A DNA stretch of 64,000 nt, from contig JASWHV010000012.1 in NCBI GenBank assembly GCA_030760725.1, positions 45,043,652 through 45,107,651 of the forward strand, in the 5' to 3' direction. Under the pieces are notes generated by a model. That model was not told the origin of the DNA and did no database searches. It worked only from the letters and a program-made list of their open reading frames with translations. This document shows positions 22,024 to 33,589 of the stretch, one piece after another (within the stretch, counting starts at the first letter, position 1; the number at the start of each line of letters is the position of its first letter). The DNA comes from Neostapfia colusana (Eukaryota > Streptophyta > Magnoliopsida > Poales > Poaceae). A program made the position numbers and the translations under genes.

Positions 22024-22904
22024 ATAAGTTCTATGCTAAATTGAAGAAGTGTGAGTTCTGGCTCTTTGAAGTTGGCTTTCTAGGTCATGTAATCAACCAA
22101 CATGGGACCTCTGTTGATTCGAGCAAGGTTTCTATAATAGCGGAATGGGAAAGGCCAACCAATGTCAAGGAAGTTAGGAGTTTCTTGGGTATGGCTGGCT
22201 ATTACCGATGCTTTATAAAGGATTTCTCTAGCATTGCTAAGCCTATGACACAACTTACAAAGAAGAATGTCAAGTTTGTGTGGACTCAGGAGTGTGAGTG
22301 TTGCTTACAGTTGCTGAAAGAGAAGCTGGTTAGTGCTCCCATTCTTGCTCTTCCTGAGCCGGGTAGGCGTTTCACCGTCTATTCAGATGCCTCTTGCATA
22401 GGACCTTGTTGTGTTCTTATGAAGGAAATAAAAGTGATTGCATATGCATCAAGGCAACTAAAGACGCATGAGCAGAATTACCCCACCCATGATCTAGAGC
22501 TTGCTGCTGTAGTTTTTGCACTGAAGATTTGGAGGCATTATCTATACGGAGGGTCATGTGATATTTTTACCGACCATAAGAGCCTGAAGTACATATTCAC
22601 TCAGAAGGACCTAAACTTGAGGCAAAAAAGATGGTTGGAGCTGATCAAGGATTATGACTTGAATATCCAATGCACACCCGGTAAAGCAAATGTGGTGGCG
22701 GATTCCTTAAGCTGTAGAGCTTCCTCCCCAACTATGAATACTTTCATATCTGATTTTGAGCGGATGGATATTTCATATTGCTGTGCTGGAGTTGCAGAAG
22801 TAGAGACACAATTAATCTTATCATCAGATATACCAAAATGCGTCTTGGAGGCCCAACAACAAGACCGCTTATTGCTAAATGTTAAGAAATGGATTCATGA
22901 ATGA
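22024..22904 (+). pseudogene. Gypsy A RT thumb and RNase H
   Basis: Continues the RT of 4041 in the same frame after the duplicated ATAAG. Thumb: KKCEFWLFEVGFLGHVI and EVRSFLGMAGYYRCFIKDFS. The RNase H block has YSDASCIGPCCVLM, ASRQLKTHEQNYPTHDLELA, and TDHKSLKYIFTQKDLNLRQ, with the first acidic residues kept. ORF ends at TGA 22902. Internally unbroken over 290 codons. RNase H degrades the RNA strand of the hybrid. Confidence 0.9.
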
Positions 22905-24312
22905 AATGTTGGGGATTTCACCTTGGATGATGCTGGAGCTGTTCGATTTCATGGTCGCCTATGTGTGCCGCAGAAGTCTCCAATCAAGGAAGAGATTCTT
23001 AAAGAGGCGCATCATGTCGTTATACCGTGCACCCTAGAGAGAATAAGATGTATCAAGATCTGAAGAAAATCTATTGGTGGAAGAGGATGAAAGTGGATGT
23101 AGCGAGGTACGTGGCTTCGTGTGGGGTTTGTCAGCGAGTTAAGGCTGAGCATATATAAGAGCCTTGCTGGGAAGCTACAGCCATTAGACGTTCCCGTGTG
23201 GCCTGGGAAGATATCGCTATGGATTTGGTGGTTGGCCTACCACGTTTCCCAAGGGGACGAGACTCTATATTTGGGTGGTAGTGGATCGTTTGAGTAAGGT
23301 GCCACATTTTATTCCTATTCGATCCACCTGTTCAGCGGGTGATTTGGCGCCCATCTACATGCAGGAAGTAGTGCGGTTGCATGGTGTACCACGCACCATT
23401 GTTTTAGATAGAGATGCTAAGTTTGTTTCTAAGTTGTGGGAGAGTTTGCAACTAGCATTGAGCACTACACTAAGTATGAGCACTGCTTTTCACCCTCAGA
23501 CGGATGGACAATCCGAACGCACAATTCAAACCTTGGAAGATATGCTCAGATCATGTGTACTATCATGGAAAGGAAGTTGGAAAGATCATTTACCACTAGT
23601 GGAATTTTCTTATAATAACAGCTATCACTCTAGCATTCATTGTGCACCCTATGAGGCTCTTTATGGAAAGGAGTGTAGATCACCTCTTTGTTGGGATGGA
23701 GTGGGTGAGAAAGCTGTTTTGGGTCCGGATTGGGTTCAACAATCGACTAAGCGAGTTGCTGAAATTCAAGAACATATGCTAGCAGCACAGAGTAGACAGA
23801 AGAGCTATGCTGATGTTAGGAGGCGAGACTTGGAATTTCAGGAAGGGGATGAGGTTCTTCTTAGGGTGTCACCCACCAAGGGTGTTGTGAGGTTTGGTAC
23901 TAAAGGGAAGCTTAGCCCAAGATATATTGTACCCTTTGTTATTAAGGAGCGAGTGGGGAAATTGGCATATCGATTAGAGTTGCCGCTCTCGATGAGAAAT
24001 GTATTCCACGTCTCCATGTTGAGGAAGTACCTGAGAGATCCAGAGCACCACATAGCAATAGAGCCATTGACAATTGAACAAGATTTGTCATTTGAGGTTC
24101 GTCCGGTGAGGATTTTGGAGACATTTGAGCGACTGCTCAGAAGCAAGTCATTTAAGTTTGTGAAGGTTTTGTGGACAAACCAAACTGAGCATGAAGCAAC
24201 CTGGGAGCTTGAGACTGGGATGCGAGAGAAGTATCCTGAATTATTCAAATCCGGTGAGCATTTGCGGATATTTCTTTATCATATCTCCGGTCTTATTTTA
24301 GAACTACAATAA
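22905..24312 (+). pseudogene. Gypsy A integrase with chromodomain-like tail
   Basis: The zinc-finger region (22905-23160) is frameshifted; KMYQDLKKIYWWKRMKVDV and CGVCQRVKAEH are readable, then a TAA at 23157. The core begins at about 23200 in shifting frames (MDLVVGLPRFPRG) and is open from 23275 to 24312. D of the second position appears in IVLDRDAKFVSKLW and E in QTDGQSERTIQTLEDML. The C-terminal module GTKGKLSPRYIVPF follows, then NVFHVSMLRKYL. The end, VRPVRILETFERLLRSK to EHEATWELE, is a chromodomain-like region that in chromoviruses directs insertion into heterochromatin. Confidence 0.88.
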
Positions 24313-24350
24313 AGAATCCGAGGAAGAATTCTGTTGAAGGGGGGGGAGAA

Positions 24351-25953
24351 TGTAATATCCCAAGCATTTGCGTACTTTTTGATCTGCTGCCCCGATGGAT
24401 GATCGGATACCATAGATGCGTAGAGGTTGTCAAAACAAATTTGTTTCACTATTCACATGTTTGATTCAGAGTTCGGTGATGAGTTAGTATAAGCCGCATT
24501 AATTTGCGCGGTCGGATTTGAGGGTTTGGATCACCTGGCAATATATATATCAAACCTGCTGTTCTCTCCCTTCCTTCCCAACAAGAGCCGCCAACTTCTT
24601 TCCCCAACCAGTGCAGCCACTCCTCAGGACTCTGATCCAGTGCCACCGCCTCCATCTGATCCAGAGCCGCTGCCTCTTCCCTGCTGCTCCTCGCCGTTGC
24701 TGCTGTCAGTTGTTAGAAGTTTCTTGATCTCCAGCTGCTTTACGGTGGAAGAGAACAAGGTATAAACAAAGAGAGATGTGGCCTACTGGGGTTAGGGGTT
24801 GAGAAAAATTCACTATACTTCTACAAATTAGGGATTCAGATCTTTAGTTTAGAGCCCAGAAATTGTAGATCTTAACTTAGTTGATTAGGTTATGTTGGCA
24901 GAGCTGACGTGGTGTAGTCATGATTTCCAATCAAATTTCTGAAGTAGTAATATGTAGGGATGTTTGTTATCTTTCTATTTCCGATCAATGGTTAGAGAGG
25001 ATCATCCAAACTGCAGTTATCCTAGTGTTCTTTAGTCTTTACTGAAAATTATTTAAGTAATCTGGATGAAGTTGGAGTACCAGTTCAGTTATGTGCTAGG
25101 AAGTTCTAAATATAGTTTATATTCCACAGGTTTTGAGGGTTCTGGTGTCGAGAGAGCGTCTTCTAATTCTTGACGAGGTTAAGGCAAGTGCATGACGAGT
25201 TCCTTTCCTGACATGTGTGATGTGCTTGTGATTTTCTTTGTAGTATTGTGGATTCATTATCTTAGTTTTCGAAATTCAGCTGTTCATGGTTCTGTTTCTT
25301 TGAAGTTTAAGATTCAAGTTGTTCATGTAATTATCATACAAGTACTGGTTTGGTTCGGAGTGCAGTTTGGTTCTTGTATTCAAGTTCCTGTGAGTAAGTG
25401 CTGGCCCCACTTGCTCGGCTTTATCGGTAAATGCTAGGGAGAATTCAAGTGTTGTCCATTTCAGACGGAAACTACTATTTCATCGCTCTCAGATCAAGTT
25501 CTACTCGTCGCTGGTTTCATTCACGTTGCTTTTACCGTTCTTCCAGCTCTAAGTGTACTTGCTGAGTGTTTTTACTCACTCTTGTGTTTATTTGGTTTTT
25601 AGGTACTCGTTGAACAAAGCATGCTTGGGAAGAGGGTAGCATCTACACTTTGAGCACACATATCAAATATTAATCTTAGAATATGGAACATCTTAATTAT
25701 TCGCATAGGTTGTGTGTCAATAGGAACTATTATGAGGACGGATGAGTTTTTATTCAGTTTACTGCAGTTGTGAGGGTCGAATGAAGTTATTTTGCTTTCC
25801 TATATTAATGCGTATATTTTTTGTGATCGTTTGTCCGCAGCTGTTAAGAATTACAACAGAAACCCCGTCAAAATGATTCTAATAATTTTACACATAGTAG
25901 AAAATTGTAGCTACTCTAGTAGCGTCCTGAGTAGAGGTACCTAGGGCGTTACA
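24351..25953 (+). repeat. 3' LTR of gypsy A
   Basis: Preceded by the purine tract GAAGGGGGGGGAGAA (24336-24350). Starts TGTAATATCCC and ends GGGCGTTACA (inverted termini). 1603 bases. The partner LTR is left of the window, so age cannot be judged. Confidence 0.85.
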
Positions 25954-26113
25954 AATAGACCCCTATCTTTCTTTCCTAGACAGAGTAATAAGAAAGCGAA
26001 GACAAAAATTCTGGTTCAAGGAATGTGCTTCACAGAATTGATTCCTTTGCTCTGTTTCCCAACGGAAGGAACATCAAGTCTAAACGTCACTTTTGTCTCC
26101 ATGCAAGTGAGAA
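25954..26113. other. Unassigned flank between gypsy A and next remnant
   Basis: 160 bases starting AATAG, the presumed right target duplication of gypsy A. I recognise nothing in it. Confidence 0.5.
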
Positions 26114-26578
26114 CACTACTGCATATTGATGATAACCTCAACTACACAATTTAAACCTAAACTAAATAATTTACATCTGAACTAATAATTCACAAACTAA
26201 ATTTCTAACTTACTCGTTTTTGGAGGTGGTGTGGCTTGGGGAAGCCGGGGGCGGCGCGGATGAAGACGGCGGTGACGCGGGGAGGTCAGGGACGGCGCGG
26301 ATGCGTTTGCGGAGGGCTCGGGGCAGCCGGGGGCAGCGCGGGGGCCGGGGCACGCAGGGGCGCCTCGGCGCGGGCCTGGGGAGGTTGGGGTGGCGGCGGT
26401 GTGGCGGCGCGCGGGGGCGGCAGCAGAACGGGTCGGGGTCAGCGCGGGCGTGAATGCCCGCGCCGACCCCGGCCCGGGCGGGTATATACCCCTAATTTAC
26501 TATGGCCTTCCTGTCCGTCGTAATTAAGGCCTTCGTAATTAAATATGGACGTCGTAAATCATGCTTTTTTCTGTAGTG
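26114..26578 (+). mobile_element. Possible small CACTA-like non-autonomous element
   Basis: Begins CACTACTGCAT and ends CTTTTTTCTGTAGTG. Near the right end are CGTAATTAA and GTCGTAAAT words like those of the CACTA end at 29039. The middle (26220-26470) is a very GC-rich block with meaningless long frames. The terminal repeats match only about 10 of 15 bases and no 3-bp duplication is evident, so only the right end is well supported. Confidence 0.4.
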
Positions 26579-27722
26579 CATTTGTGTGATTTATTTAGAA
26601 TAGGTAGTTGTCATTTTATGTGCTTATCCATGCATGCTTAGAATTTAGAAAATGATGGAAATATAGATGTTGCTTGTTATAATGAATATATATGAGACAC
26701 AATGGCGTGTCATTAAGAATCTAGACAGGCTGTTGGTTGGTATTGTGTGTCATGCACGAGATTGGGATTGTCATAGTGCTTGTCTTAGATTCTAAGAACC
26801 GGTTCATGAAATAGTTAACCCGGTTTTACAGTGCCACCACAAGACTGAGATGGGGTAGCTTGGCGAATGAATTAATTAGATGGTTTGCGAGTATATTATC
26901 AGTGTTTGGATGGTGCTAGGAATGGGGGTCAGTTAGACTGCCCTGGCAACCGCAAGGCTCAAGAGAGGGTTTCTGCAGGGGACGGTGTACTTCTGAGAAC
27001 TACAACGGTAAAATCTCAGAGGTCTTGTACTTGTCAGTAGACCCTTTGTAAATGCCCCGTAGTGATCTCCTAACCGCACATCAAAGGATGGGTGTAATGT
27101 GGCTTGCAACCATGGATATCAGGGAGGTTTTAGTCAACCTGGCAACAGCGGAGGAAATCATGATGTGAGTAAAGTGGTACAATCTCTGCAGAGAACCAAA
27201 CTGTCATGACAACCGTGCTCACGATCAAGAGTGGCTTGGACTAGTCCATGATTAGAGAAACATGGAAAAAATGGAAGAGAATGTTAGATGGTGTAATCTA
27301 ACATTAATGGTTTAATAATGAAGATGATGGGATTATAATCACTTAGTAATAAAGGTTGCTAATTAAGCTAAGGAATTAGGATTAATGCTTAGTGCTCAAC
27401 TTGAGTCAGCCTTTCTTGAAACTGTCCTACATATCATTACTTTCCTACACTTGTTGAGTACCATTGGTACTCAAACTAGCTGTTGTTGTATTTTAGATGT
27501 TGCTCAGGATACGATGATGAATTAGAGTACAACGAGGAGAATTTCATTCTAGAAGAGTTGTACTAGGTTGGCGAAACCCCCAGACAACGCCTGTGAAGGA
27601 GCTCCACACGACAAAATCCACTGATATCATATTGTATAGTATTTACTTTGTTAGTCTTAGAGGACACATTATGTAATATAAATGTAAGACACGTACTTGG
27701 CTTGTATTTATCATGATATTAC
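26579..27722 (+). mobile_element. Degraded gypsy LTR remnant related to LTR B
   Basis: The block 26790-27260 (GGTTCATG, ACAGTGCCACCACAAG, GGGGTCAG...ACTGCCCTGG, TAAAGTGGTAC, CTGTCATGAC) runs parallel in order to 2760-3200 of LTR B. The following part has the ACTTGTTGAGTAC motif found at the matching place of B (3560). No clear ends or duplication; likely truncated. Confidence 0.6.
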
Positions 27723-28120
27723 ACTAGCCTCGGTATTGTCTACCCCGACGATGGGACAGAAGCAGGCGCGGCGGCAAGCTATGGATATATCGACTCCATT
27801 GAGTGCCCTGTCGAGCATACGACGAGCAAAGATACCCCTGTACCCATGAATTATTTCCCTTCAGCGATACAGAGGGATACTGGAGAGAGAGAAAGAGAGA
27901 GAGTATAAATAGAGGGATCTGTCCACCCTATAAGGAAAGGCTTTCGCACTTGTAAGAACCAACCCCACTCTTGAGTAAGAACAAGAGAGACACCCCGGCT
28001 GGATGTAGGGCACCTTGCCCGAACCAGGATAATCCTTTCGTGTTCTTAGCTAGGCCACCTCGATGTAGAACGTGCGGCACATTTGATTACTATTTACTAG
28101 TCAGAAATCTGAAACGTCAC
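27723..28120 (+). mobile_element. Second LTR-like remnant with TATA box
   Basis: A GA-rich microsatellite (27886-27902) precedes AGTATAAATAGAGGG (TATA at about 27904). A leader with CACCTTGCCCGAACCAGGATAA follows, a sequence style typical of grass gypsy LTR R/U5 regions. No ends found. Confidence 0.4.
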
Positions 28121-29039
28121 CACATGTGCTAATGCTTTTCTATCACAGGCCTTATCCCAGCAGCACGGGCAGCAGCTTGCCATTCCCACATGGCCGCCGA
28201 CGATGTAGCCACATGTGCCGGCGCAGCCACAAGTGCCTTCTTCAGTGTTACAGGTAAGCAACATTTCTTTAAATCAACATAAATTAGATTACTATAGCAA
28301 ACTGAGACAAAACTAGTCAAACATACCCAAACTTAGCCATAATTGACCAAACGTAGCCAAACTTAGCCATAATTACTAAAACATAGCCAAAATTAGTCAT
28401 AATTGCTCAAACATAACCAAACTTGCCATAATTGCTTAAGCATAGCCATAATTGCTTTAACTATCATAAGGATCGACGGCGTAGGCTTGGAATCCATCGC
28501 CACAGCTATTGGGACCTAGAGCACGACACAAGGACAACATTCCGGGATCCGGAGTACCGGACGTGGCAGTGTCTAGTGTCGTATCTTGTCTTGTATTTGA
28601 CAATATTGTACTCTAAACTGGCTGTGATGTTATCTATATTGTTATTTATCTGTCTGTGAGCTGGTCATCATGCCAGGTTACCATTTTTTGTTTTTTAAAA
28701 ACTAAATCGCTTATTTACGACAGCCTGGTGGTGGCCTGGAGGTGACATTGTAAATAAGCCTAAATTATTTATGACGGTCAGTTGCTGGCCGTCGTAAATA
28801 AGCTTCTAGAGGGTGCCAGCTGGCATATCTCCATAAGTTACAATAGTCAGTTTAGGCCGTCGTAAATAGCTTATTTACGATGGTGGCCATCATAAATAAC
28901 GTTATTTACGACCATACACTTGTGACAGCCAGATACCATCGTAAATAAGAAATTACCCTCGTAAATAACTTAATTACGATAGTTATCGACTTAATTACGA
29001 TAGTTTTAACCATCGTAAATGTTTGTGTTTCTTGTAGTG
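28121..29039 (+). mobile_element. CACTA transposon right end (truncated left)
   Basis: Ends GTTTCTTGTAGTG at 29039, the inverse of a CACTACAAGAAAC terminus. The last 350 bases are filled with subterminal repeats TTATTTACGA/TCGTAAATAA in both orientations, the binding-site arrays of En/Spm elements. Upstream (28150-28660) are exon-like pieces with a GTAAGC donor at 28254, possibly the tail of an element gene; I cannot assign it. No matching left end is seen. Confidence 0.65.
28316..28455 (+). repeat. Tandem repeat, ~22-bp units
   Basis: Six to seven diverged units built on CCAAACTTAGCCATAATTG. They are non-coding and probably intronic DNA of the CACTA remnant. Confidence 0.8.
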
Positions 29040-29951
29040 CTTATCACAGTAGGCTGGTTACCACTGATTGCCTAAGATAATTCCTTATCACACGCGGTTA
29101 TTCTTTATCACCCTCCTCGCCTTATTCGAGTGTCTCTCCAGGCTTAGGTACTCGTCCATGTTATTGGACCTACTGTGCTAGGTCGTATGCGCGTCCGGCA
29201 CCGTCTTGCCGTCATCTGCTCCGCCGCCTCCACCGGTGCCGTTTCCACCAAACAGCAGCTCCGCATCATCTTCGCATCCAGTGAGTGCGGTGAAGAACGA
29301 CAGCCCGTTAGGCAACTTGAGGTCCCCGTCCGGCGGTTGTTCCCCACCGGGCTCCATCTATTGCTGCTGGTGCTCCATCTTAAAGTGTTGCAAAGGGAAG
29401 CAATATCAAGTGATTTCATGGGGAGAAGTGCGCCTCGCCTTATAAGTTGGGCACAACACCCAAAATATTTTGATGTGGGACAAAAGTTCTCATGCTGGCG
29501 CAGGCACGCGGCGCCACTGGCCGACTTATGGGACGAAATTGCACGCGGTCCATTACAAATAATATCTTCACATGCGGTCCGTATTAAAAACCATATGTGA
29601 TAATATGAATTTTCACAGGCGGTCATTATTAAAAACTGCCTGTGATAATATGGATTTTCACATGCGGTTGTTATTCACTACCGCCTATGAAAAGATATCG
29701 ATTTTCACAGGGGGTCATTATTAAAATCGTCTGTGATAATGGTCAATATCATAGGCAGTTTTTACGCCGACCGCCTGTGAAAATCTATATATTTTCACAG
29801 GTGATTTTTTGTTGCCGCGCCGTCCGTGATATTCTATTATCACAGGCGGGATATTATCACAGGTGACTTGAATTGGATATCATAGACGTTTTTTAATGGA
29901 CTGCCTGTAAAAAAATGTGAGGCGCATAAGAAAATGCTTTCTGTAGTAGTG
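29040..29951 (+). mobile_element. Second CACTA right end, inserted in the LINE
   Basis: Ends GCTTTCTGTAGTAGTG at 29951, i.e. a CACTACTACAGAAAGC terminus. 29550-29930 carries about ten subterminal units TTTTCACAGGCGGT and their inverses (CCGCCTGTGAAAA). The next base starts LINE sequence. The left half (29100-29550) has an open frame on each strand with no recognised domain. The left terminus is not found, probably lost or beyond the preceding CACTA piece. Confidence 0.65.
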
Positions 29952-31086
29952 TGAGTTATAGGATCTCCTTGTCGAAGGTATTTTTTCATCTTGAAAAAAT
30001 CCCGGACAACATCATTAGCGCTAATGGTTATTCCCCCTGTAACAAAGGATTTAATCAAATATATCCATTTGTATGAAAACAAAGGATTTAATCCAAGATA
30101 TCCATTTGTCAAAAATTTCTTTCATTTTAGTGTTTAAAACATGAGTTGTGATTTTACCTTGTCGTGAGCGTTTCAAAATCTATCTTAAAGATAACCTCGT
30201 TTTGTTTTTGTGATGGAGCTCATGTATGGTCTCATATAAAATGACGACCTCCTCAACTGTAATATGTCCTTGAATAAAAGCAGTCTGAGTTAGGCTTGTG
30301 ATGTAATCCGCAACTAAATTAATTCTATTTGTGGCCACTCTGATGAGGATTTTTGAAACCGACATTCAACAGACGAGTAGATCTATACTGCTGGACCTTA
30401 CTAGCTTCTTGCGTTGTCGGTATCAATGTATTGACCTTCAAATTTAGGTTAAAAGGAGGTAAGTCTTTACTATGTATATAGTGAAAACATTAACCAAATC
30501 TCCTTTAATTATATCCCAGAACTTTTGGTAGAACTTGACAGGAAAACAATTAGAGCCCGATGCTTTGTTATGCACCATTTTGAAGATAACTTTCAATCTC
30601 TTCTTCGGTAAAAGGAGCAGTCAGGAAATCATTTTCTTCTTGAGTTACCTGTGCATTGTCTCCCGGTCTATTCAGATCAAGCATAAAGGAGGTGCCTTTA
30701 GACTCTTCAAAAAATCCTTTGTAGAAGTTGGTATAATGTACTATTTGCCTCTCAATTTTACCATATCTTCATCGTCCAAGGAGAAAATTCTCTTTTTCCT
30801 GTGCTTCCCATTTGCAATCAACCGATAATATTTGGTATAATTATCCCCTAGTAAAACTCTGCTTCTTTAGCTCACTGATATACCTAATAATCTCTTCTTC
30901 CCTCAATAATTTTGCCAGTTGATCCCTTGCCTAAGAGAGTTCATTTCTCTCAATTGTCGTAACATCACGGATTTCAACGGCTATATCTAGGTTATCAATC
31001 GCCATTTGGAGACTAGCTTTTTATTGTATATACATTCTATGGTTGTGCAGTATCCACCCCTGCAGGTGTCATAGTGAAGCACTCAA
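29952..31086 (-). pseudogene. L1-type LINE reverse transcriptase remnant
   Basis: Read leftwards from 31086: the endonuclease-RT linker with AIDNLDIAVEIRD and LLREEEI. RT finger motifs follow: KVNTLIPTTQEASKVQQYR and LLNVGFK at about 30440-30350, then RVATNRINLV and TQTAFIQGHITVEEVV (30330-30240). The palm shows FEKAYD-like KIDFE near 30180, and KKYLRQGDPI ends at about 29960 where the CACTA end cuts it. Many stops and frameshifts. LINE RT copies its RNA at the nicked target site. The element continues upstream at 47669-48371 beyond the CACTA insertion. Confidence 0.85.
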
Positions 31087-31900
31087 CACTACAGTAAAAC
31101 ATATTATTTTCGTCAGCTAAATGTATTTTCGTGAGTCTGAGTGCAAGCACACGAAAATAACATGAGATTTTGTGGGCCAGAGTGCAAGCACACGAAAATA
31201 ATATAAAATTTTGTGGGTTAGCACCAGACACACGAAAATAAGTTGGAATTTTTGTCGGCCAGAAGTAGACTCACGACAATAGTTGCATGTATTTTCATCG
31301 TCCAGAACACGGCACACGAAAATAAGGTTACGGCTCGGGGAGACTCTTTATCTGCACGTAATTTCGTCGGCCAGATCCTGGCACACATAATGAAGCATGT
31401 AATTTCGTCGGCCTGATCCTGGCACACGACAATGAAGCACGTATTTTCGTCGGCCAGCTCCTGGCACACGACAATGCTCTCTATTTTCGTCAGCCAGAAC
31501 CCGACACACGACAATGAAGCACGTAGTTTTGTCGCCCAAACACTGGCACACGACAATAGCACTCGATTTTCGTCGGTGAGATCTTGGTACACTACAATGC
31601 TCTCGATTTTCGTCAGCCAGAACCCGACACACAATAATATAGGCATGTAATTTCGTGGGTCTGAGGCGGCACACGAAAATAAGGGGGATACGGCACACAA
31701 AACTAGGCACATTGTCGTCGGCTTATGCGCGGCACACGACAATATATGCATGTAATTTCATGGGTCTGAGGAGGCACACGAAAATAAGGGGGATATGACA
31801 CACAAAACTAGGCGCATTGTCGTCGGCTTAGGCGCGGCTCACGACATCGCATTTATTGTCATCGGCTTACTATTGGCTCACGACATTACCCAAAAAGTTA
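31087..31900. repeat. Left subterminal palindrome array of CACTA H
   Basis: About 12-14 units of some 50-65 bases, each an imperfect hairpin ATTTTCGT(G/C)GGCC...GGCACACGA(A/C)AAT. Some units have GTCGGCC paired with CACACGACAAT. Such arrays are where TNPA-type transposase binds in En/Spm; function here is by family knowledge. Confidence 0.82.
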
Positions 31901-32640
31901 ACCATGTCTAGACGCCGCAACAATCGCATCTCGCAGATTCGCGTGCCCGCTCCCGACCTCCGCACTCCGGCGCCGCCGCTCGGACTGCTCACAGCCTGCC
32001 GCCGCCCCTCCCTCTGTGCGCCCAGCCTGCTGCCACCCCTCCCTGATCTGTGCGCCCAGCCTGCCGCTGCCACTCCCCAGCCGTGCGCCCAGCCTGCCGC
32101 CGCCCGTTCCCAGCCCGGCACACGCTGCACCCGCTGCCGTTTCTCCCGAGCCCGGCCGCACCAGCCACCATTCCTGCCGAGCCTGGCCGCACCCGTCGCT
32201 GTTCCTGCCTAGCCCAGCCCCGGCACGACTGGCCCAGCCTCAGCGTGGCTGCCCCGCCACAGCTCCGGCGTGGCCACCCCGACACGGCCTCGACGCGCCC
32301 GGGCCCGGCGCTGTTGCTCAGTTCTGGCCCTGCCCTTCGGCGCAGCTGCTCAGCCCCAGTCCTGCTCCAGTGCTGTGCTCAGCTCTGGCCGTGCCCCGGA
32401 GCAGCTGCTCAGCCACGGTCCCGCTCCGGCGCTGTGCTCAGCCCCGGCCGTGCCCCGGCGCATCTGCTCAGCCTCTGTCCTGCTCCGGCGCCGTGGTCAG
32501 CTCCGGCCGTGGCCCGGCGCAGCTGCTCAGCCCCTGTCCCACTCCGGTGCTGTGCTCAGCTCCGGCCCCTCCGCTGTACATCTGCTCAGCCCCGGCCACG
32601 CCCCGGCGCCTCTGCCTTGTTGGTCGACCCTGGTGGTATG
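31901..32640. other. GC-rich, Pro/Ala/Ser-coding low-complexity block in CACTA H
   Basis: All three + frames and most minus frames are open here because of a C/G-biased repeat (units around GCTCAGCCCCGGCC and TGCTCCGGCGCTGTGCTCAGC, about 60 bases). No domain and no preferred frame, so I do not call a gene. It could be captured host DNA or an amplified minisatellite. Confidence 0.6.
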
Positions 32641-33534
32641 CATATTTTTGATGCAGATTGTGCCTTTATTGGAATTTAGGTATAAGATATGAATCACAAT
32701 AATTTCGGACTAGGAGGTTTTAGATACATGAGTAATGTGAGTTTGAGTTTACCAGAATCTTCATTGCTTGTTGATTATGTTTAATGGTCATGTGATACTT
32801 GTGTGCTACTTTATGAAGACACTAGTATACTCGCGCGCTTATAGCTCGGTCCCCTGCCAGCAGCTCGCTCTAGCTCTCAGCTCAACGTGCGGCCGCATGC
32901 TAGGTAGCTCAGGACTCGGTGTTGCACGCATGAGATTAAAAAAGCAAAGTGTGTACCAAGTAACTTGATAGTTGCATACATTTCTGAATACTCTAACAGA
33001 GATATATAAAGTGACTTAGGAAGTCTGCTGCTTTAGATTCAACTTTGCATGCAACCGATGTCTACACCCACTTTTACCGCTGGAACAGAGGTATATATAC
33101 TCGTTAGATTCTCTTTTTATTATAAAATGATAGTAATATTGTAACATATCTCATTTTTAATTTTAAGGGATCATCGTCAATGCCAGTTAGAAATTTGCAA
33201 ACTCTGTCTCCAGGAGGACAATAGGAGAAGACAACTCTATCGATCAATACTTTGCTTCTGGCGGTAGCAACTAGGTTAGTTGTTTGAATGAGATAAACAT
33301 CTTGGCTAATTGATTACTATTCTGTGAGACTAATTGGGCTAGCATTTTCATCTAATATCTTATATTTTCACACTAGCAGTCTGGCTAGAGATAATACTAC
33401 ATGTTGCTGAAGGCAAGAGGTTGACGGTCGATCAATTTATTTTGTTTTGAATGTGTGTTGATGGTCAAACATGAATGTACCAAATGATTGTAATAAACCA
33501 TTTGTAACAATTGTGATGTTTGATATTTTATATT
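32641..33534. other. Interior of CACTA H, no recognised gene
   Basis: AT-rich. A short exon-like stretch (33168-33275) sits between an AG and later stops but carries no domain. Ends at ATATT, the left duplication of gypsy I. Confidence 0.55.
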
Positions 33535-33589
33535 TGTCGGTACCCTCAATATGGGGTACCCCCGCGCACAGGAGAAACTGCCTAAGGAC

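Larger units (their letters stand above)
1..25953 (+). mobile_element. Ty3/gypsy element A (chromodomain type), 5' end outside window, twice interrupted
   Basis: Pieces at 1-700, 3922-4041 and 22024-25953 form one gypsy element: protease/RT N-part, the RT active-site piece, then RT thumb, RNase H, zinc finger, integrase, chromodomain-like tail and 3' LTR. The pieces join in order and in frame once the two insertions (701-3921 with CTTCA duplication; 4042-22023 with ATAAG duplication) are removed. The integrase tail with a chromodomain-like end suggests the Tekay/Del branch of plant chromoviruses. The 5' LTR and gag lie upstream of the window. Frameshifts and stops in pol show it is dead. Confidence 0.9.

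Noticed and set aside
25954..26113. Continuation of the LINE on the minus strand
   Set aside because: Translated both ways I could not find RT or C-terminal LINE motifs.
26220..26523. Two Gly/Arg-rich overlapping ORFs
   Set aside because: GC-rich block with open frames in several phases; no domain and no start context.
29144..29626. ORFs on both strands, 141 and 160 codons
   Set aside because: Overlap each other, no recognised motif, and the + ORF runs into CACTA subterminal repeats. Possibly a captured fragment but unsupported as a gene.
32016..32679. Three + strand Pro/Ala-rich ORFs of 140-211 codons
   Set aside because: All three phases are open through repeats; no preferred phase, domain or homology I can name.
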